64,000 nucleotides of DNA from Lachnospiraceae bacterium (GTDB lineage: Bacteria > Bacillota > Clostridia > Lachnospirales > Lachnospiraceae). The position numbers were made by a program, and so were the translations under genes. Of the stretch, positions 25,949-35,138 are shown piece by piece (position 1 is the first letter of the stretch; every line of letters begins with the position of its first letter). The notes beneath the pieces are model-generated. The model searched no databases. It saw nothing but the letters and a program-made list of their open reading frames with translations, and was not told the origin of the DNA. The DNA lies in NCBI GenBank assembly GCA_910576385.1, contig CAJTIR010000014.1:40150-104149 (forward strand). The letters run 5' to 3'.

Positions 25949-28900
25949 ATGTGGAAAATGAGAAGGAAATTCCATGCAGTTCTGGCTGCAGTGGTATTGT
26001 TTACCTCAATCAATTTCTGCCCCATAAAGGCGGAAGCAGCAAATTTCTGGGATTCTGTGTCCGGCGCGGACTGGATGGCCGCTATCGACGGCAATCTGAG
26101 AATCACCCAGATCAACATGCCAGGAACCCATGACAGCGGCACCCAGAAAATATCACTTGCTACTTATTCTCAATGTCAGGATAAGTCGATCGAGGAACAG
26201 TTAAATATGGGAATCCGGTTTCTGGATATCCGTCTGGAGGCAGAGGACGGCGGAAAACTGTATCTTGTTCATGGTACCACCGACTGCCAGTCAAACTCCG
26301 GCGGCAAGCTGTATCTGGAGGAAGTTTTGACAAACTGTTATCAGTTCTTGGACGCACATCCAACCGAAACGATTGTAATGAGCATGAAAAAGGATGATGG
26401 AGAACAGGCTGATTCTGTAATCCAGAAATATATCCATGAAAATTATATTGATAAAAATCCAGGCTACTGGTATCTGCAGAACGGCAAACCTGTATTAAAC
26501 GACGCGCGGGGCAAGATTGTTCTGGCAAGCCGTTATCACAATGAAAACAATTATGGCGATCCCAAAAGAGGATTAAATTTCGTCTGGAGCGACCAGGGCG
26601 GTTCTGATGTGAAGGATACCCCCTGGGTGAGAGTGGCTGTTACTGGACTGACTGGACTGTGGGTACAGGACCGCTATGAATATTCCACTGACAACAAATG
26701 GACCGCTGTACAGCAGGGCTTGGATTCTCCGCCCGACGAAAACAACCGCGCCAATGTATACTTCCTAAACTTTTTAAGCGTTGCTGGAAAAAATGGTCTT
26801 CTTCCTGCTTCTCCAAAGAGCAATGCTCAAAAAATCAATCCCAAGTTCCTGTCCTATGAATTGACCCAGGGCAAAGCCTATGGCTGGATTATTTTTGACT
26901 TTGCCACGGAGGAATTAGCCAAAAAAGTAATTGCCAGTAATCTCTATACATCAAGACTTACGATCCCCTTAAACACAGCCAAAACAGCCTATGACCAGGC
27001 AGCGGCTGCAAATGCATACACACAGGAATCTCTTGATACCTATGCTGAAGCTATCGCCGCAGCACAAACGCTTGCCGACCAGGAAAACAGTGGAAATGCT
27101 ATCACAGACACGCAATTTGAGGAAGCTGTGGCAGCTTTAACTACTGCTGCAAATGCTCTGGTGCCAAAATCTTTAAAAGAGATGGAACAATATCTTCTCG
27201 GTTGGTACCCATTGACCAAAGACGGTAATGACACCAGCAAAAATAACAACCACGCTACAGCAAAAGGCGTTGCCTTTACCAGAGAAAATGGCGCCCAAAT
27301 AAAAGGCGACGGCAAACTGCAGAGTTATCTCTCATTGCCCACAAAAATGTTTAATGGCAAAGATCAACTGACGGTTTCTTTCTGGGCGCAGGATAACGGC
27401 ACAGAAGCCAGCAGAAACCAAGCTGTATTTAGTTTTGGCTCAGGAACAGAGCCAGACGGCAATAACACTCCAAATGTATATAAATATGTATTGATCAACA
27501 CCAGCAATAATAATTGCCTCAAAGCGGTTATCACGAACAATACCTGGCGAAACGAAGTAGGTTTCAAAGACAAAGAAGCCAGTTATCCGAAACAAACCTG
27601 GGCACACATTACCTGCGTATTTAACGGCACACAATTTACTTTATATAAAGACGGCCAGCTTGTAGGAACCAAAGACACCGGTATAAAACTGACTGCTTTT
27701 GGAACAAACACCGTGGCCTATATCGGAAACTCCATCTGGGGCAAAAATGATAATGATTATATCGGCAATGTCAAAGATTTCCGCGTATACCATGCATCTC
27801 TGACAGCATCACAAGTTGCAGAGATCTACAATTACAAAGAGACACTTCCGGTAGAATATGTAAAAGAGGATTTGATTGACGCTTTAACAGAGGAGCTTGG
27901 CATGGGAAGCGCCGCCGAAGAAGATGGACATATTTTGCTGGATGTAAGCAAAGGAAGCCTTACACTTCCAACAACAGGTTATCAAAATGCTGTGATTTCT
28001 TGGACTTCTTCTCATCCAGACATCATTGACGTAACTACTGGAAAAGTAACACAGCCAGCAGCAGGTTCTACTTCAACAGATGTGATACTGACTGCTACTG
28101 TCACACTGCCCTCTGGTCAAAGTGCAGAAATCCTGTTCTCATGTTCTGTAAACCCAATCCAGACATATACCGTTTCCTTTGACGCGGCAAATGGCTCCGC
28201 CATTACAAAAACTACGGTCACAAATGGGGAAAAAGTTACTGAGCCAGAAGTTCCCAAAAAAGATGGATATACCTTTGCAGGCTGGTTTGCCGAAGGCTCT
28301 AATACTGCATTTGACTTTAATAGCACAATTACCAGTAATTTGACCTTAACTGCAAAATGGACAGAAAATCAGAAACCCACAGACCCAGACGACCCGTCTA
28401 ATCCGACTGACCCAGACGACCCGTCTAATCCAACGGACCCTTCGGATCCTTCTAATCCGACTGACCCAGATGATCCTTCTAATCCAACGGACCCAGACGA
28501 CCCGTCTAATCCATCGGACCCAGACGACCCATCTAATCCATCGGACCCAGACGACCCGTCTGACACAGATGATACAGATGATACAGATGACACGGATGAC
28601 CAGACACAAAGAATATCTATTACAGGCGCCAAAATAAAGATTGCCAAAGCAACCTATAATGGAAAAGCACAAAAACCAAAGGTAACTGTCACTTATAAAG
28701 GTAAGAAATTATCTGCAAAATCAGACTACCAAGTTACTTACCAAAACAATAAAAAAATTGGCAAAGGAAAAGCAACAATTTCTGGAAAAGGCAAATATAA
28801 CGGCAAAAAAACGGTTTCCTTCTCGATTCAGCCCAAGAAAAATAAAATAACCAAGCTTACAAATAAACCTGGTCGAAAATTACTTGTTAAATTCAGTAAA

Positions 28901-29113
28901 TCAAGCGGTACAAAGAACTATGAAATTCGCTATGCGACAAACAAAAAGTTTAAGTCTGCGAAAAAAGTCACGACAAAAAAGACTTCTTACACGTTAAAGA
29001 AATTAAAGAAAGGAAAAACCTATTATGTAAAAGTTCGTGCTTTCAATAAGGTTGGTAAAAAATATTACTATAGTGCTTACAGTAAAACACGGAAAGTAAA
29101 AATCAAAAAATAA
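25949..29113 (+). CDS. Secreted PI-PLC X-domain protein, multidomain
   Basis: A 1054-residue exported phosphatidylinositol phospholipase C-like protein. After a signal peptide, the PLC X domain has both catalytic histidines in context (NMPGTHDSGT; LVHGTTDC) and the WYLQNGKPVL region. Next come a FIVAR-like helical segment, a LamG/concanavalin-like domain (FKDKEASYPKQTWAHITCVF), an Ig-like domain, an InlB/Flg_new module (DGYTFAGWF), a DPDDPSNPT repeat linker, a lysine-rich beta domain (YNGKAQKPKVTVTYKG) and a terminal FN3-like domain. There is no LPxTG. AAGGAGG precedes the start. The phospholipid target is not evident. Confidence 0.88.
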   Translation: MWKMRRKFHAVLAAVVLFTSINFCPIKAEAANFWDSVSGADWMAAIDGNLRITQINMPGTHDSGTQKISLATYSQCQDKSIEEQLNMGIRFLDIRLEAEDGGKLYLVHGTTDCQSNSGGKLYLEEVLTNCYQFLDAHPTETIVMSMKKDDGEQADSVIQKYIHENYIDKNPGYWYLQNGKPVLNDARGKIVLASRYHNENNYGDPKRGLNFVWSDQGGSDVKDTPWVRVAVTGLTGLWVQDRYEYSTDNKWTAVQQGLDSPPDENNRANVYFLNFLSVAGKNGLLPASPKSNAQKINPKFLSYELTQGKAYGWIIFDFATEELAKKVIASNLYTSRLTIPLNTAKTAYDQAAAANAYTQESLDTYAEAIAAAQTLADQENSGNAITDTQFEEAVAALTTAANALVPKSLKEMEQYLLGWYPLTKDGNDTSKNNNHATAKGVAFTRENGAQIKGDGKLQSYLSLPTKMFNGKDQLTVSFWAQDNGTEASRNQAVFSFGSGTEPDGNNTPNVYKYVLINTSNNNCLKAVITNNTWRNEVGFKDKEASYPKQTWAHITCVFNGTQFTLYKDGQLVGTKDTGIKLTAFGTNTVAYIGNSIWGKNDNDYIGNVKDFRVYHASLTASQVAEIYNYKETLPVEYVKEDLIDALTEELGMGSAAEEDGHILLDVSKGSLTLPTTGYQNAVISWTSSHPDIIDVTTGKVTQPAAGSTSTDVILTATVTLPSGQSAEILFSCSVNPIQTYTVSFDAANGSAITKTTVTNGEKVTEPEVPKKDGYTFAGWFAEGSNTAFDFNSTITSNLTLTAKWTENQKPTDPDDPSNPTDPDDPSNPTDPSDPSNPTDPDDPSNPTDPDDPSNPSDPDDPSNPSDPDDPSDTDDTDDTDDTDDQTQRISITGAKIKIAKATYNGKAQKPKVTVTYKGKKLSAKSDYQVTYQNNKKIGKGKATISGKGKYNGKKTVSFSIQPKKNKITKLTNKPGRKLLVKFSKSSGTKNYEIRYATNKKFKSAKKVTTKKTSYTLKKLKKGKTYYVKVRAFNKVGKKYYYSAYSKTRKVKIKK
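28377..28600 (+). repeat. 27-bp Asp/Pro/Ser/Asn linker repeats
   Basis: About seven imperfect 27-bp units encode DPDDPSNPT/S, then a run of DDT units. They form a rigid acidic spacer between the catalytic/InlB half and the lysine-rich C-terminal domains. Confidence 0.88.
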
Positions 29114-29131
29114 CCACTGTCGGTACAACAA

Positions 29132-29158
29132 GAGAACTCCCATTTTGTGGGAGTTCTC
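29132..29158 (+). terminator. Terminator behind the PLC-like gene
   Basis: A perfect 11-bp stem (GAGAACTCCCA/TGGGAGTTCTC) with a five-base loop, 18 bp after the stop. The T-run is poor (CTCATTATA). Confidence 0.65.
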
Positions 29159-29221
29159 CTCATTATATGATGGCAGGAAAGACTACAAATTTTTTTCCTT
29201 TAGAACATTTACTTAGTAAAA

Positions 29222-31480
29222 TTACAACTTCCAAATATCTTTGTTATACTCTGCAATGGTTCGATCTGAGGAGAAAAAGCCTGCCTTGGCTGTATTCACC
29301 AACATTTTCTTTGCCCATGCATCACGATCTTCATAGTCTTTATAGATTTCCTCTCTTTTCGCTGCATAGTCTTTGTAATCTAAAAGTGTCATAAACCAGT
29401 CTTTATTTAAAAGTTCGTGATAAAGACGTTCCAGATTCTCTTTCTGTCCTACTTCCAGCATAATATCACTGACAATAAAGTCTACTGCTTCCTTGATCTC
29501 TTCTTCCTTATCATAGTAATCTTTGGAAATATAGTCCGCCTTCTCATAATGCTCAATCACAGTATCAGAACTTTCTCCAAAAATATAAATATTCTCTTCC
29601 CCTACCAAATCTGCAATTTCCATGTTAGCGCCATCCATAGTACCAAGTGTAACAGCGCCGTTCAACATAAATTTCATATTTCCAGTTCCTGATGCCTCTT
29701 TGCTTGCCAGAGAAATCTGTTCAGAAATATCACATGCTGGAATCAATTTCTCTGCTTTGGTGACATTGTAGTTTTCTACCATAACCACTTTCAGATAAGG
29801 ACTGACTTCTGGATCTTTGTTAATTACCTCTTGCAGACATAAAATGAGATGGATAATATCTTTGGCAATCACATAAGCTGGAGCTGCTTTAGCGCCAAAA
29901 ATTACAGTAATTGGTGTCGAAGGTTTCTTTCCTTCCTTGATCTCAAGATATTTATGAATCACATACAGTGCATTCATTTGCTGGCGTTTGTACTCGTGAA
30001 GACGCTTCACTTGAATATCGAAAATGGAATTTTCATCAATCTCCACTCCCTGAGTCTCCTTCAAGTAAGCTGCCAGCACACGTTTATTCTCTTTTTTGAT
30101 TTCCAATAATTTATGCAACACATTTTTGTCTTCTTTAAATGTCAGAAGTTTTTCCAATTGATCTGCATCTTTATGCCAGTCAGTTCCAATCACTTGATCT
30201 AAATACTGCTTAAGTCCCTTATTACAATGCATCAGCCAGCGACGGAACGTAACTCCATTTGTCTTGTTATTAAATTTTTCTGGATAGATTTTATAAAAAT
30301 TATTAAGTTCATTTTTCTTTAAAATTTCGGTATGCAGATATGCCACGCCATTGACACTATAACCATAATGAATATCCATATTTGCCATATGCACAAGATT
30401 TCCATCATCAATGATCGCCACAGATCTGTCTTCAAATTTATCTTTTACAATGGTATCTAATTCGCGGATAATAGGCATCAATTGAGGCACAGCCCGGTTC
30501 AAATAATCCATCGGCCATTTTTCCAGCGCTTCTGCCAGGATAGTATGATTGGTATAGGCACAAGTCTTTGACACAATATCAATGGCGTCATGGATGCGGA
30601 TTCCCTGTTCCATCAATAAGCGAATCAACTCTGGAATTACCATACTTGGATGTGTGTCATTGATCTGAATTGCCGCATACTCTGGAAGATCATACAAACT
30701 ACAGCCTTTTGCCTGACACTCCTGCAAAATCAATCTGGCAGCATTGCTGACCATAAAATACTGTTGATATACACGCAGCATTCTGCCCGCATCATCGGAA
30801 TCATCTGGGTATAAGAACAAAGTCAAATTCTTGCAGATATCATGTTTATTAAAGCCAATGCCATTTCCTACTAAGCTCTCATCCACGGTCTCAATATCAA
30901 ATAAATGTAATTTATTGGTACGGTTTTCAAACCCTGTGACATCCAAGTCATACATTCTGGATTGTACGGTAAAACCACCAAACTGAATCGGGTATGTGAC
31001 ATCTGTTTTTGTCAGCCAGCTCTCTGCCTCAATCCAAGGATTTTTATTTTCCATCTGCAAATGATTTTCAAAAGTCTGCAGAAATAATCCAAAATGATAG
31101 TTCAATCCGATTCCATCTCCATTTAACCCCAGAGTTGCCATTGAATCCAGAAAACATGCTGCAAGCCGTCCCAAACCGCCATTTCCAAGTGATGGCTCTG
31201 GTTCCACCTGCTCAATCAGATTGATGTCCTTACCATACTGTTTGAACATTGCTGCTACTTCATCGTAGATTCCAAGATTAATCAAATTATTGGACAGCAG
31301 TTTACCAATCAAAAATTCCGCAGAGATATAGTAAATCTTTTTCTTGCCTTCACTGCTCTCCTTCTTCTTTGCAAGTTCTTTTACAATTGCCAAAAGCCCA
31401 TAATAAAGCTGTTCATCTGTACATGCCGCAATATTATTGCCGCATTTTTGTTCCAGTAACTCTCTCACATTCACACTCAT
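29222..31480 (-). CDS. glgP: Glycogen/starch/alpha-glucan phosphorylase
   Basis: Releases glucose-1-phosphate from alpha-1,4-glucans. The PLP-binding lysine lies in the family signature around [16 protein letters not shown], and [18 protein letters not shown] marks the active-site loop. The 752 residues are a little shorter than the E. coli enzyme (about 800), with a shortened N-terminal region. Transcribed divergently from an AraC regulator 168 bp away, which may control it. The GH13 gene at 35139 is a plausible metabolic partner. Confidence 0.96.
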   Translation of the reverse strand: MSVNVRELLEQKCGNNIAACTDEQLYYGLLAIVKELAKKKESSEGKKKIYYISAEFLIGKLLSNNLINLGIYDEVAAMFKQYGKDINLIEQVEPEPSLGNGGLGRLAACFLDSMATLGLNGDGIGLNYHFGLFLQTFENHLQMENKNPWIEAESWLTKTDVTYPIQFGGFTVQSRMYDLDVTGFENRTNKLHLFDIETVDESLVGNGIGFNKHDICKNLTLFLYPDDSDDAGRMLRVYQQYFMVSNAARLILQECQAKGCSLYDLPEYAAIQINDTHPSMVIPELIRLLMEQGIRIHDAIDIVSKTCAYTNHTILAEALEKWPMDYLNRAVPQLMPIIRELDTIVKDKFEDRSVAIIDDGNLVHMANMDIHYGYSVNGVAYLHTEILKKNELNNFYKIYPEKFNNKTNGVTFRRWLMHCNKGLKQYLDQVIGTDWHKDADQLEKLLTFKEDKNVLHKLLEIKKENKRVLAAYLKETQGVEIDENSIFDIQVKRLHEYKRQQMNALYVIHKYLEIKEGKKPSTPITVIFGAKAAPAYVIAKDIIHLILCLQEVINKDPEVSPYLKVVMVENYNVTKAEKLIPACDISEQISLASKEASGTGNMKFMLNGAVTLGTMDGANMEIADLVGEENIYIFGESSDTVIEHYEKADYISKDYYDKEEEIKEAVDFIVSDIMLEVGQKENLERLYHELLNKDWFMTLLDYKDYAAKREEIYKDYEDRDAWAKKMLVNTAKAGFFSSDRTIAEYNKDIWKL

Positions 31481-31584
31481 TATAATTCTCCTTTTTACTC
31501 AAAGCGTTCCCCATTTTATTGACGCTTATTCCCATAAGTTTCCTGTAGCTATAGTAAAGTATAGTCGTATTTTCCATATTTTTC

Positions 31585-31614
31585 TTGCTATATGCTCGCA
31601 AAACATAGTACAAT
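31585..31614 (+). promoter_or_regulatory. Promoter of the AraC-family regulator
   Basis: TTGCTA (31585-31590), 18-bp spacer, TACAAT (31609-31614). The -10 box is inside a perfect palindrome, ATAGTA-CAA-TACTAT (31605-31619), a possible autoregulatory site. Confidence 0.55.
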
Positions 31615-31648
31615 ACTATCAAAATATTTTTGAAAGGACTTTATCATT

Positions 31649-32533
31649 ATGAATATATCGGAATATGAAAGTTCTCAAGAAACAAAATTTCATGGACACG
31701 GCGATTTTCCATTCAATATATATTTATGCAGCATCCCTCTGGACTTTTCCATCGTGCCTGTCCACTGGCACAATGATATGGAAATCATCTATATCAAAAA
31801 AGGGAGAGGAAAAATTACCATAAATCTAATTCCGTTTGAAGTTTCACAGGGAGATATTATGATTGTGCCGCCAGGCCATCTCCATTCCATTTCACAGCTT
31901 TCAGATCACACTATGGAATACGAAAATATCATTTTTCAGCTTTCTATGCTAATGGCTCCACTGAGTGATCCTTGTACTCAAAAATTTTTTGAACCTCTGT
32001 TACAAGGTAAAATCCGCTTTGATTACCAATATTCTCCAGGATGTACTTTATATTCTGTACTCTCTGACCGTCTAAATGCTATGGATGAAATCTGCAAAAC
32101 CTTTCCGTCTGGCTATCAGCTAGCCATTAAGGGACAGTTATTCTTGTTCTTTTATAACCTTGCCAGTTTCATACAGGCGCCTCTTAGACCAGATAACGAC
32201 GCCTTGAACCGACTGAAAGACATATTAAAATACGTAGAAATTAACTATCATCAAAAGATTTCTGTCGCCGATGCCGCTAAAATCTGCGGTTTTAGTAAAT
32301 CTCATTTCATGAAATTCTTCAAAAACAATATGTCTATGTCCTTTACAAATTATTTAAACGATTATCGACTTACAATTGCGGCAAGACTTCTTCTCTCCTC
32401 CTCTGAACCAATTGTTACAATCGCTGTTGATACAGGTTTTGAAACACTCTCCTATTTTAATCGTTTATTCCGAAGAAAGTATCAATGTACCCCCTCTGTC
32501 TTTCGCAAACGGAATTATAATTCAGAAAGTTGA
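31649..32533 (+). CDS. AraC-family transcriptional regulator with cupin sensor
   Basis: A 294-residue regulator. The N-terminal cupin has PVHWHNDMEIIYIKKGRG and IVPPGHLHSI, typical of sugar-sensing AraC proteins. Two C-terminal helix-turn-helix motifs follow (ISVADAAKICGFSKSHFMKF; PIVTIAVDTGFETLSYFNRL). A GAAAGGA site precedes the start. Divergent from glgP, so alpha-glucan or another carbohydrate response is a reasonable guess, not demonstrated. Confidence 0.92.
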   Translation: MNISEYESSQETKFHGHGDFPFNIYLCSIPLDFSIVPVHWHNDMEIIYIKKGRGKITINLIPFEVSQGDIMIVPPGHLHSISQLSDHTMEYENIIFQLSMLMAPLSDPCTQKFFEPLLQGKIRFDYQYSPGCTLYSVLSDRLNAMDEICKTFPSGYQLAIKGQLFLFFYNLASFIQAPLRPDNDALNRLKDILKYVEINYHQKISVADAAKICGFSKSHFMKFFKNNMSMSFTNYLNDYRLTIAARLLLSSSEPIVTIAVDTGFETLSYFNRLFRRKYQCTPSVFRKRNYNSES

Positions 32534-32614
32534 CAATATGACAAAAACCGGATTGATCACTTCTGGTCATTTATGTAAATGATCTAATTCTATGTAGAGG
32601 TTTCTTATTTTGCG

Positions 32615-32863
32615 ATTACTATGTACCAAAAGGGGGTTGTCGCAGTAATATCTTCGCTCGTTCAAAAGGTCTTGCCGCTAAAGCGGCAAAGACAGCATGT
32701 ACAAAAATTATCTTGGGAAGCTAGCTTCCCAGAATGATTTTTGTGCATATTGTTTGCATTGCTCTGCAATGTAAACCTTTTGAACGAATCTATAAATTGT
32801 AATTTATGTTAGTGCAATTAGACCCTGCTGCTTTTGCAGCAGGTCCTTTTGGCACATAACAAT
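32615..32863. repeat. Nested foldback element of about 250 bp, possible MITE or structured RNA
   Basis: Outer arms 32615-32633 and 32845-32863 match at 16 of 19 positions and can be extended outwards. A second, perfect 12-bp pair (32659-32670/32775-32786, CGTTCAAAAGGT) lies inside. Between these are hairpins at 32672-32689 (TTGCCGCT/AGCGGCAA), 32697-32748 (about 24-bp imperfect stem), 32758-32772 (CATTGC/GCAATG) and 32821-32844 (CTGCTGC/GCAGCAG). No ORF is supported. It fills most of the 440-bp spacer between the AraC gene and the crotonase gene. Confidence 0.6.
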
Positions 32864-32898
32864 TACAAAACGTAGCAACTCAAAAAGCAATCTACATA

Positions 32899-32927
32899 TT
32901 GACAAATTTTTGTCAAAGTTATATATT
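32899..32927 (+). promoter_or_regulatory. Promoter of the crotonase gene with palindromic operator at -35
   Basis: TTGACA (32899-32904), 17-bp spacer and TATATT (32922-32927). The -35 box is the left end of a perfect palindrome, TTGACAAA-TT-TTTGTCAA (32899-32916), which looks like a repressor site. Confidence 0.7.
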
Positions 32928-32973
32928 AAGTATAGTATTAATCACCAAAATACATATTAGGAGGGTTCTACAC

Positions 32974-33768
32974 ATGAATAACTTAAAATTAGACGTAGCT
33001 GATCAGATTGCTGTTCTTACTATCAGCAGACCAGGAGCATTAAACGCTTTAAACAGTGAGACTTTGGACGAGCTGAATGTTGTCTTAAGTGAGATTGAGG
33101 CAAGAGACGATGTTAAAGTTGTGATCTTAACTGGCGGTCCTGATAAAAAGGATAATGCTTTCAAATCCTTTGTAGCTGGCGCTGATATTGCAGAGATGGT
33201 AAATTTCTCCGCTGCTGAGGCCCGTGCATTTGGTATGAGAGCTGCAGAGCCATTCTTTAAGCTGATGAATATGCGTCAGGTAACAATCGCTGCGATCAAT
33301 GGATTTGCACTCGGCGGAGGATGCGAAATCGCTATGGCTTGTGATATCCGCATCGCTTCTGACAATGCTACTTTTGCACAGCCTGAAACTGGACTCGGCA
33401 TCATCCCTGGATTTGGCGGAACACAGAGACTTGCCCGCCTGGTTGGTATGGGACGCGCTAAGGAACTGATCTTTACCTGTGACAATATTGACGCTGCAGA
33501 AGCATATCGCATCGGTCTGGTAAACAAAGTTGTTGCAAAGGAAGAGCTGATGGACACCGCTAAGAAAATGGCTTCTAAGATCATTTCTAAGGGAAGCTAT
33601 GCTGTTTCTATCGCCAAAGCTGCGATCAACAACGGCTATGATATGGATATTAAGAACGCTGTGGAGATGGAAGCTAATTTGTTTGGTATTACATGCTCTA
33701 CCCATGACAAGACAGAAGGCATGACTGCTTTCTTGGAGAGACGCGCTGCTGATTTGACAGATTTCTAA
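32974..33768 (+). CDS. crt: Enoyl-CoA hydratase/crotonase family protein
   Basis: A 264-residue crotonase. The oxyanion-hole regions are FKSFVAGADIAEM and NGFALGGGCEIAMACD, and both catalytic glutamates are in family positions (GGGCEIA; QPETGLGIIPGFGGTQRL). It is closest in look to 3-hydroxybutyryl-CoA dehydratase of butyrate formation. The usual partners (bcd, etfAB, hbd, thl) are absent nearby, so it stands alone between two terminators. The ATG at 32974 has AGGAGGG; the frame upstream overlaps the promoter and is rejected. Confidence 0.92.
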   Translation: MNNLKLDVADQIAVLTISRPGALNALNSETLDELNVVLSEIEARDDVKVVILTGGPDKKDNAFKSFVAGADIAEMVNFSAAEARAFGMRAAEPFFKLMNMRQVTIAAINGFALGGGCEIAMACDIRIASDNATFAQPETGLGIIPGFGGTQRLARLVGMGRAKELIFTCDNIDAAEAYRIGLVNKVVAKEELMDTAKKMASKIISKGSYAVSIAKAAINNGYDMDIKNAVEMEANLFGITCSTHDKTEGMTAFLERRAADLTDF

Positions 33769-33790
33769 TTTTACCAATTATTCGGATTCA

Positions 33791-33825
33791 AAGCTGCTGC
33801 AGAATCTTTGCAGCAGCTTATTTTT
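33791..33825 (+). terminator. Terminator behind crt
   Basis: A perfect 11-bp stem AAGCTGCTGCA/TGCAGCAGCTT with a seven-base loop and ATTTTTAT behind it. Confidence 0.85.
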
Positions 33826-33904
33826 ATCTTATAGGAAATTTATTAGGATTACCTATATGATTAAGAAAATGTTGCTACGCGACTGCGCTCGGCGCTTAAT
33901 ATAT

Positions 33905-33963
33905 ACAATTCCCTCATAATTGTGAGGTTAGAAAATTTGATGTGGGCTTGCCCACTTTTTTCT
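33905..33963 (+). promoter_or_regulatory. Terminator directly before the proC ribosome site, possible attenuator
   Basis: GTGGG-CTTG-CCCAC followed by TTTTTTCT (33942-33963) ends 3 bases before the proC ribosome site GGAGG. Upstream, ACAATT/AATTGT (33905-33910/33918-33923) and CCTCA/TGAGG (33912-33916/33923-33927) are alternative small stems. Since crt already has its own terminator, this second one may govern proC read-through. Confidence 0.5.
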
Positions 33964-33979
33964 ATGGAGGTATTATAAT

Positions 33980-34786
33980 ATGAATAAAACAATCGGATTT
34001 ATCGGCGGCGGAAATATGGCAAGTGCAATCATCGGAGGTATTCTCAGTTCTGGCCTGACGAGTGAAGAACAGATTATCGCCACCGCCAAGACAGAGAAAA
34101 CACGAATCTCACTGCAAGAACATTATGGAATTACTGCTACCTCTGACAATACAGAGGCCGCGAAATACGCTGACATACTTTTTCTTGCTGTAAAACCACA
34201 TCTATTTGCAGAAATAATTCCTCAAATCAAAGGATTTATCCGTCCCGACACACTGCTTATCTCCATTGCTGCCGGACAGACTATTGCAGCCATTGAGTCT
34301 GCATTCCATAAGAATATTAAGCTGATTCGTGCTATGCCAAACACACCTGCTCTAGTGGGAGAAGGAATGAGTGCTCTGTGTGCCAACCGAAATGTATCAC
34401 AGGAAGAACTTAATGAAACCATCACTATTTTTAATAGTTTTGGCAAGTGTGAAGTTGTGCCGGAAAGTATTATGGACACTGTAATTGGCGTTTCTGGCTC
34501 CTCTCCTGCTTATGTATATCTATTTATTGAAGCGATGGCGGACGCCGCCGTTGCCGATGGAATGCCCCGTGCGCAAGCTTATAAATTTGCCGCTCAATCT
34601 GTTCTTGGCGCTGCAAAAATGGTATTGAACACAGATTTCCACCCTGGCGCACTCAAAGACGCTGTCTGCTCTCCTGGAGGAACCACCATAGAAGCCGTTG
34701 CCGTCTTAGAACAAAAAGGTTTGCGCAGCGCTGTCATCTCTGCACAGCGTGCCTGCGTACAGAAAGCAAAGGATATGAAAAACTAA
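33980..34786 (+). CDS. proC: Pyrroline-5-carboxylate reductase
   Basis: Last step of proline synthesis, NAD(P)H-dependent. The 268 residues begin with the nucleotide-binding GFIGGGNMASAIIGG and carry IRAMPNTPALVGEGMSAL and the family signature around ALKDAVCSPGGTTIEAV. A GGAGG site lies 10 bp before the ATG. Confidence 0.97.
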   Translation: MNKTIGFIGGGNMASAIIGGILSSGLTSEEQIIATAKTEKTRISLQEHYGITATSDNTEAAKYADILFLAVKPHLFAEIIPQIKGFIRPDTLLISIAAGQTIAAIESAFHKNIKLIRAMPNTPALVGEGMSALCANRNVSQEELNETITIFNSFGKCEVVPESIMDTVIGVSGSSPAYVYLFIEAMADAAVADGMPRAQAYKFAAQSVLGAAKMVLNTDFHPGALKDAVCSPGGTTIEAVAVLEQKGLRSAVISAQRACVQKAKDMKN

Positions 34787-35138
34787 TTGTTTCACTTTTT
34801 GCAGACTGTTCTGGCGCGCCTGCCTCTTCACTTCTCTGCGGTCGGTGCTGGATGTACACCGGACATCCAGCACCCGCCGGAGGCTAATATCAGACGGAAG
34901 AATAAATCCCGCCACTGATATTAGCAAATAACTCACCACCCATAGAGTCTGGCTCCTTATTTGATCTAGTCAACACCAAATTATACTAATTCTATCTATA
35001 TTTCTCTCTCATTCCCATGCATCTTTGTTGGTTTTTTTCATTGCCATAACAAACATTAACTACTATAATAAAATCATCTGGATGATTTCGATTACATTTA
35101 TTCAGAAAATTTTACATATAGAAAGGATTTTATTTATT
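34787..35138. other. Spacer between proC and the GH13 gene, with two perfect hairpins
   Basis: GGTGCTGGATGT/ACATCCAGCACC (34844-34855/34863-34874, 12 bp, no mismatch) is followed by GCTAATATCAG/CTGATATTAGC (34883-34893/34915-34925, 11 bp). Neither has a T-run, so they are not ordinary terminators. The remainder to 35138 is AT-rich and would hold the GH13 promoter; no clear boxes were picked out. Confidence 0.55.

Noticed and set aside
28346..28672. Minus-strand frames of about 100 codons with WVRWIRR-type repeats
   Set aside because: Antisense to the 27-bp linker repeats of the PLC-like gene; artefact of repetition.
33127..33777. 216-codon minus-strand open frame opposite crt
   Set aside because: Fully antisense to a well-supported crotonase gene, without ribosome site or recognisable protein.
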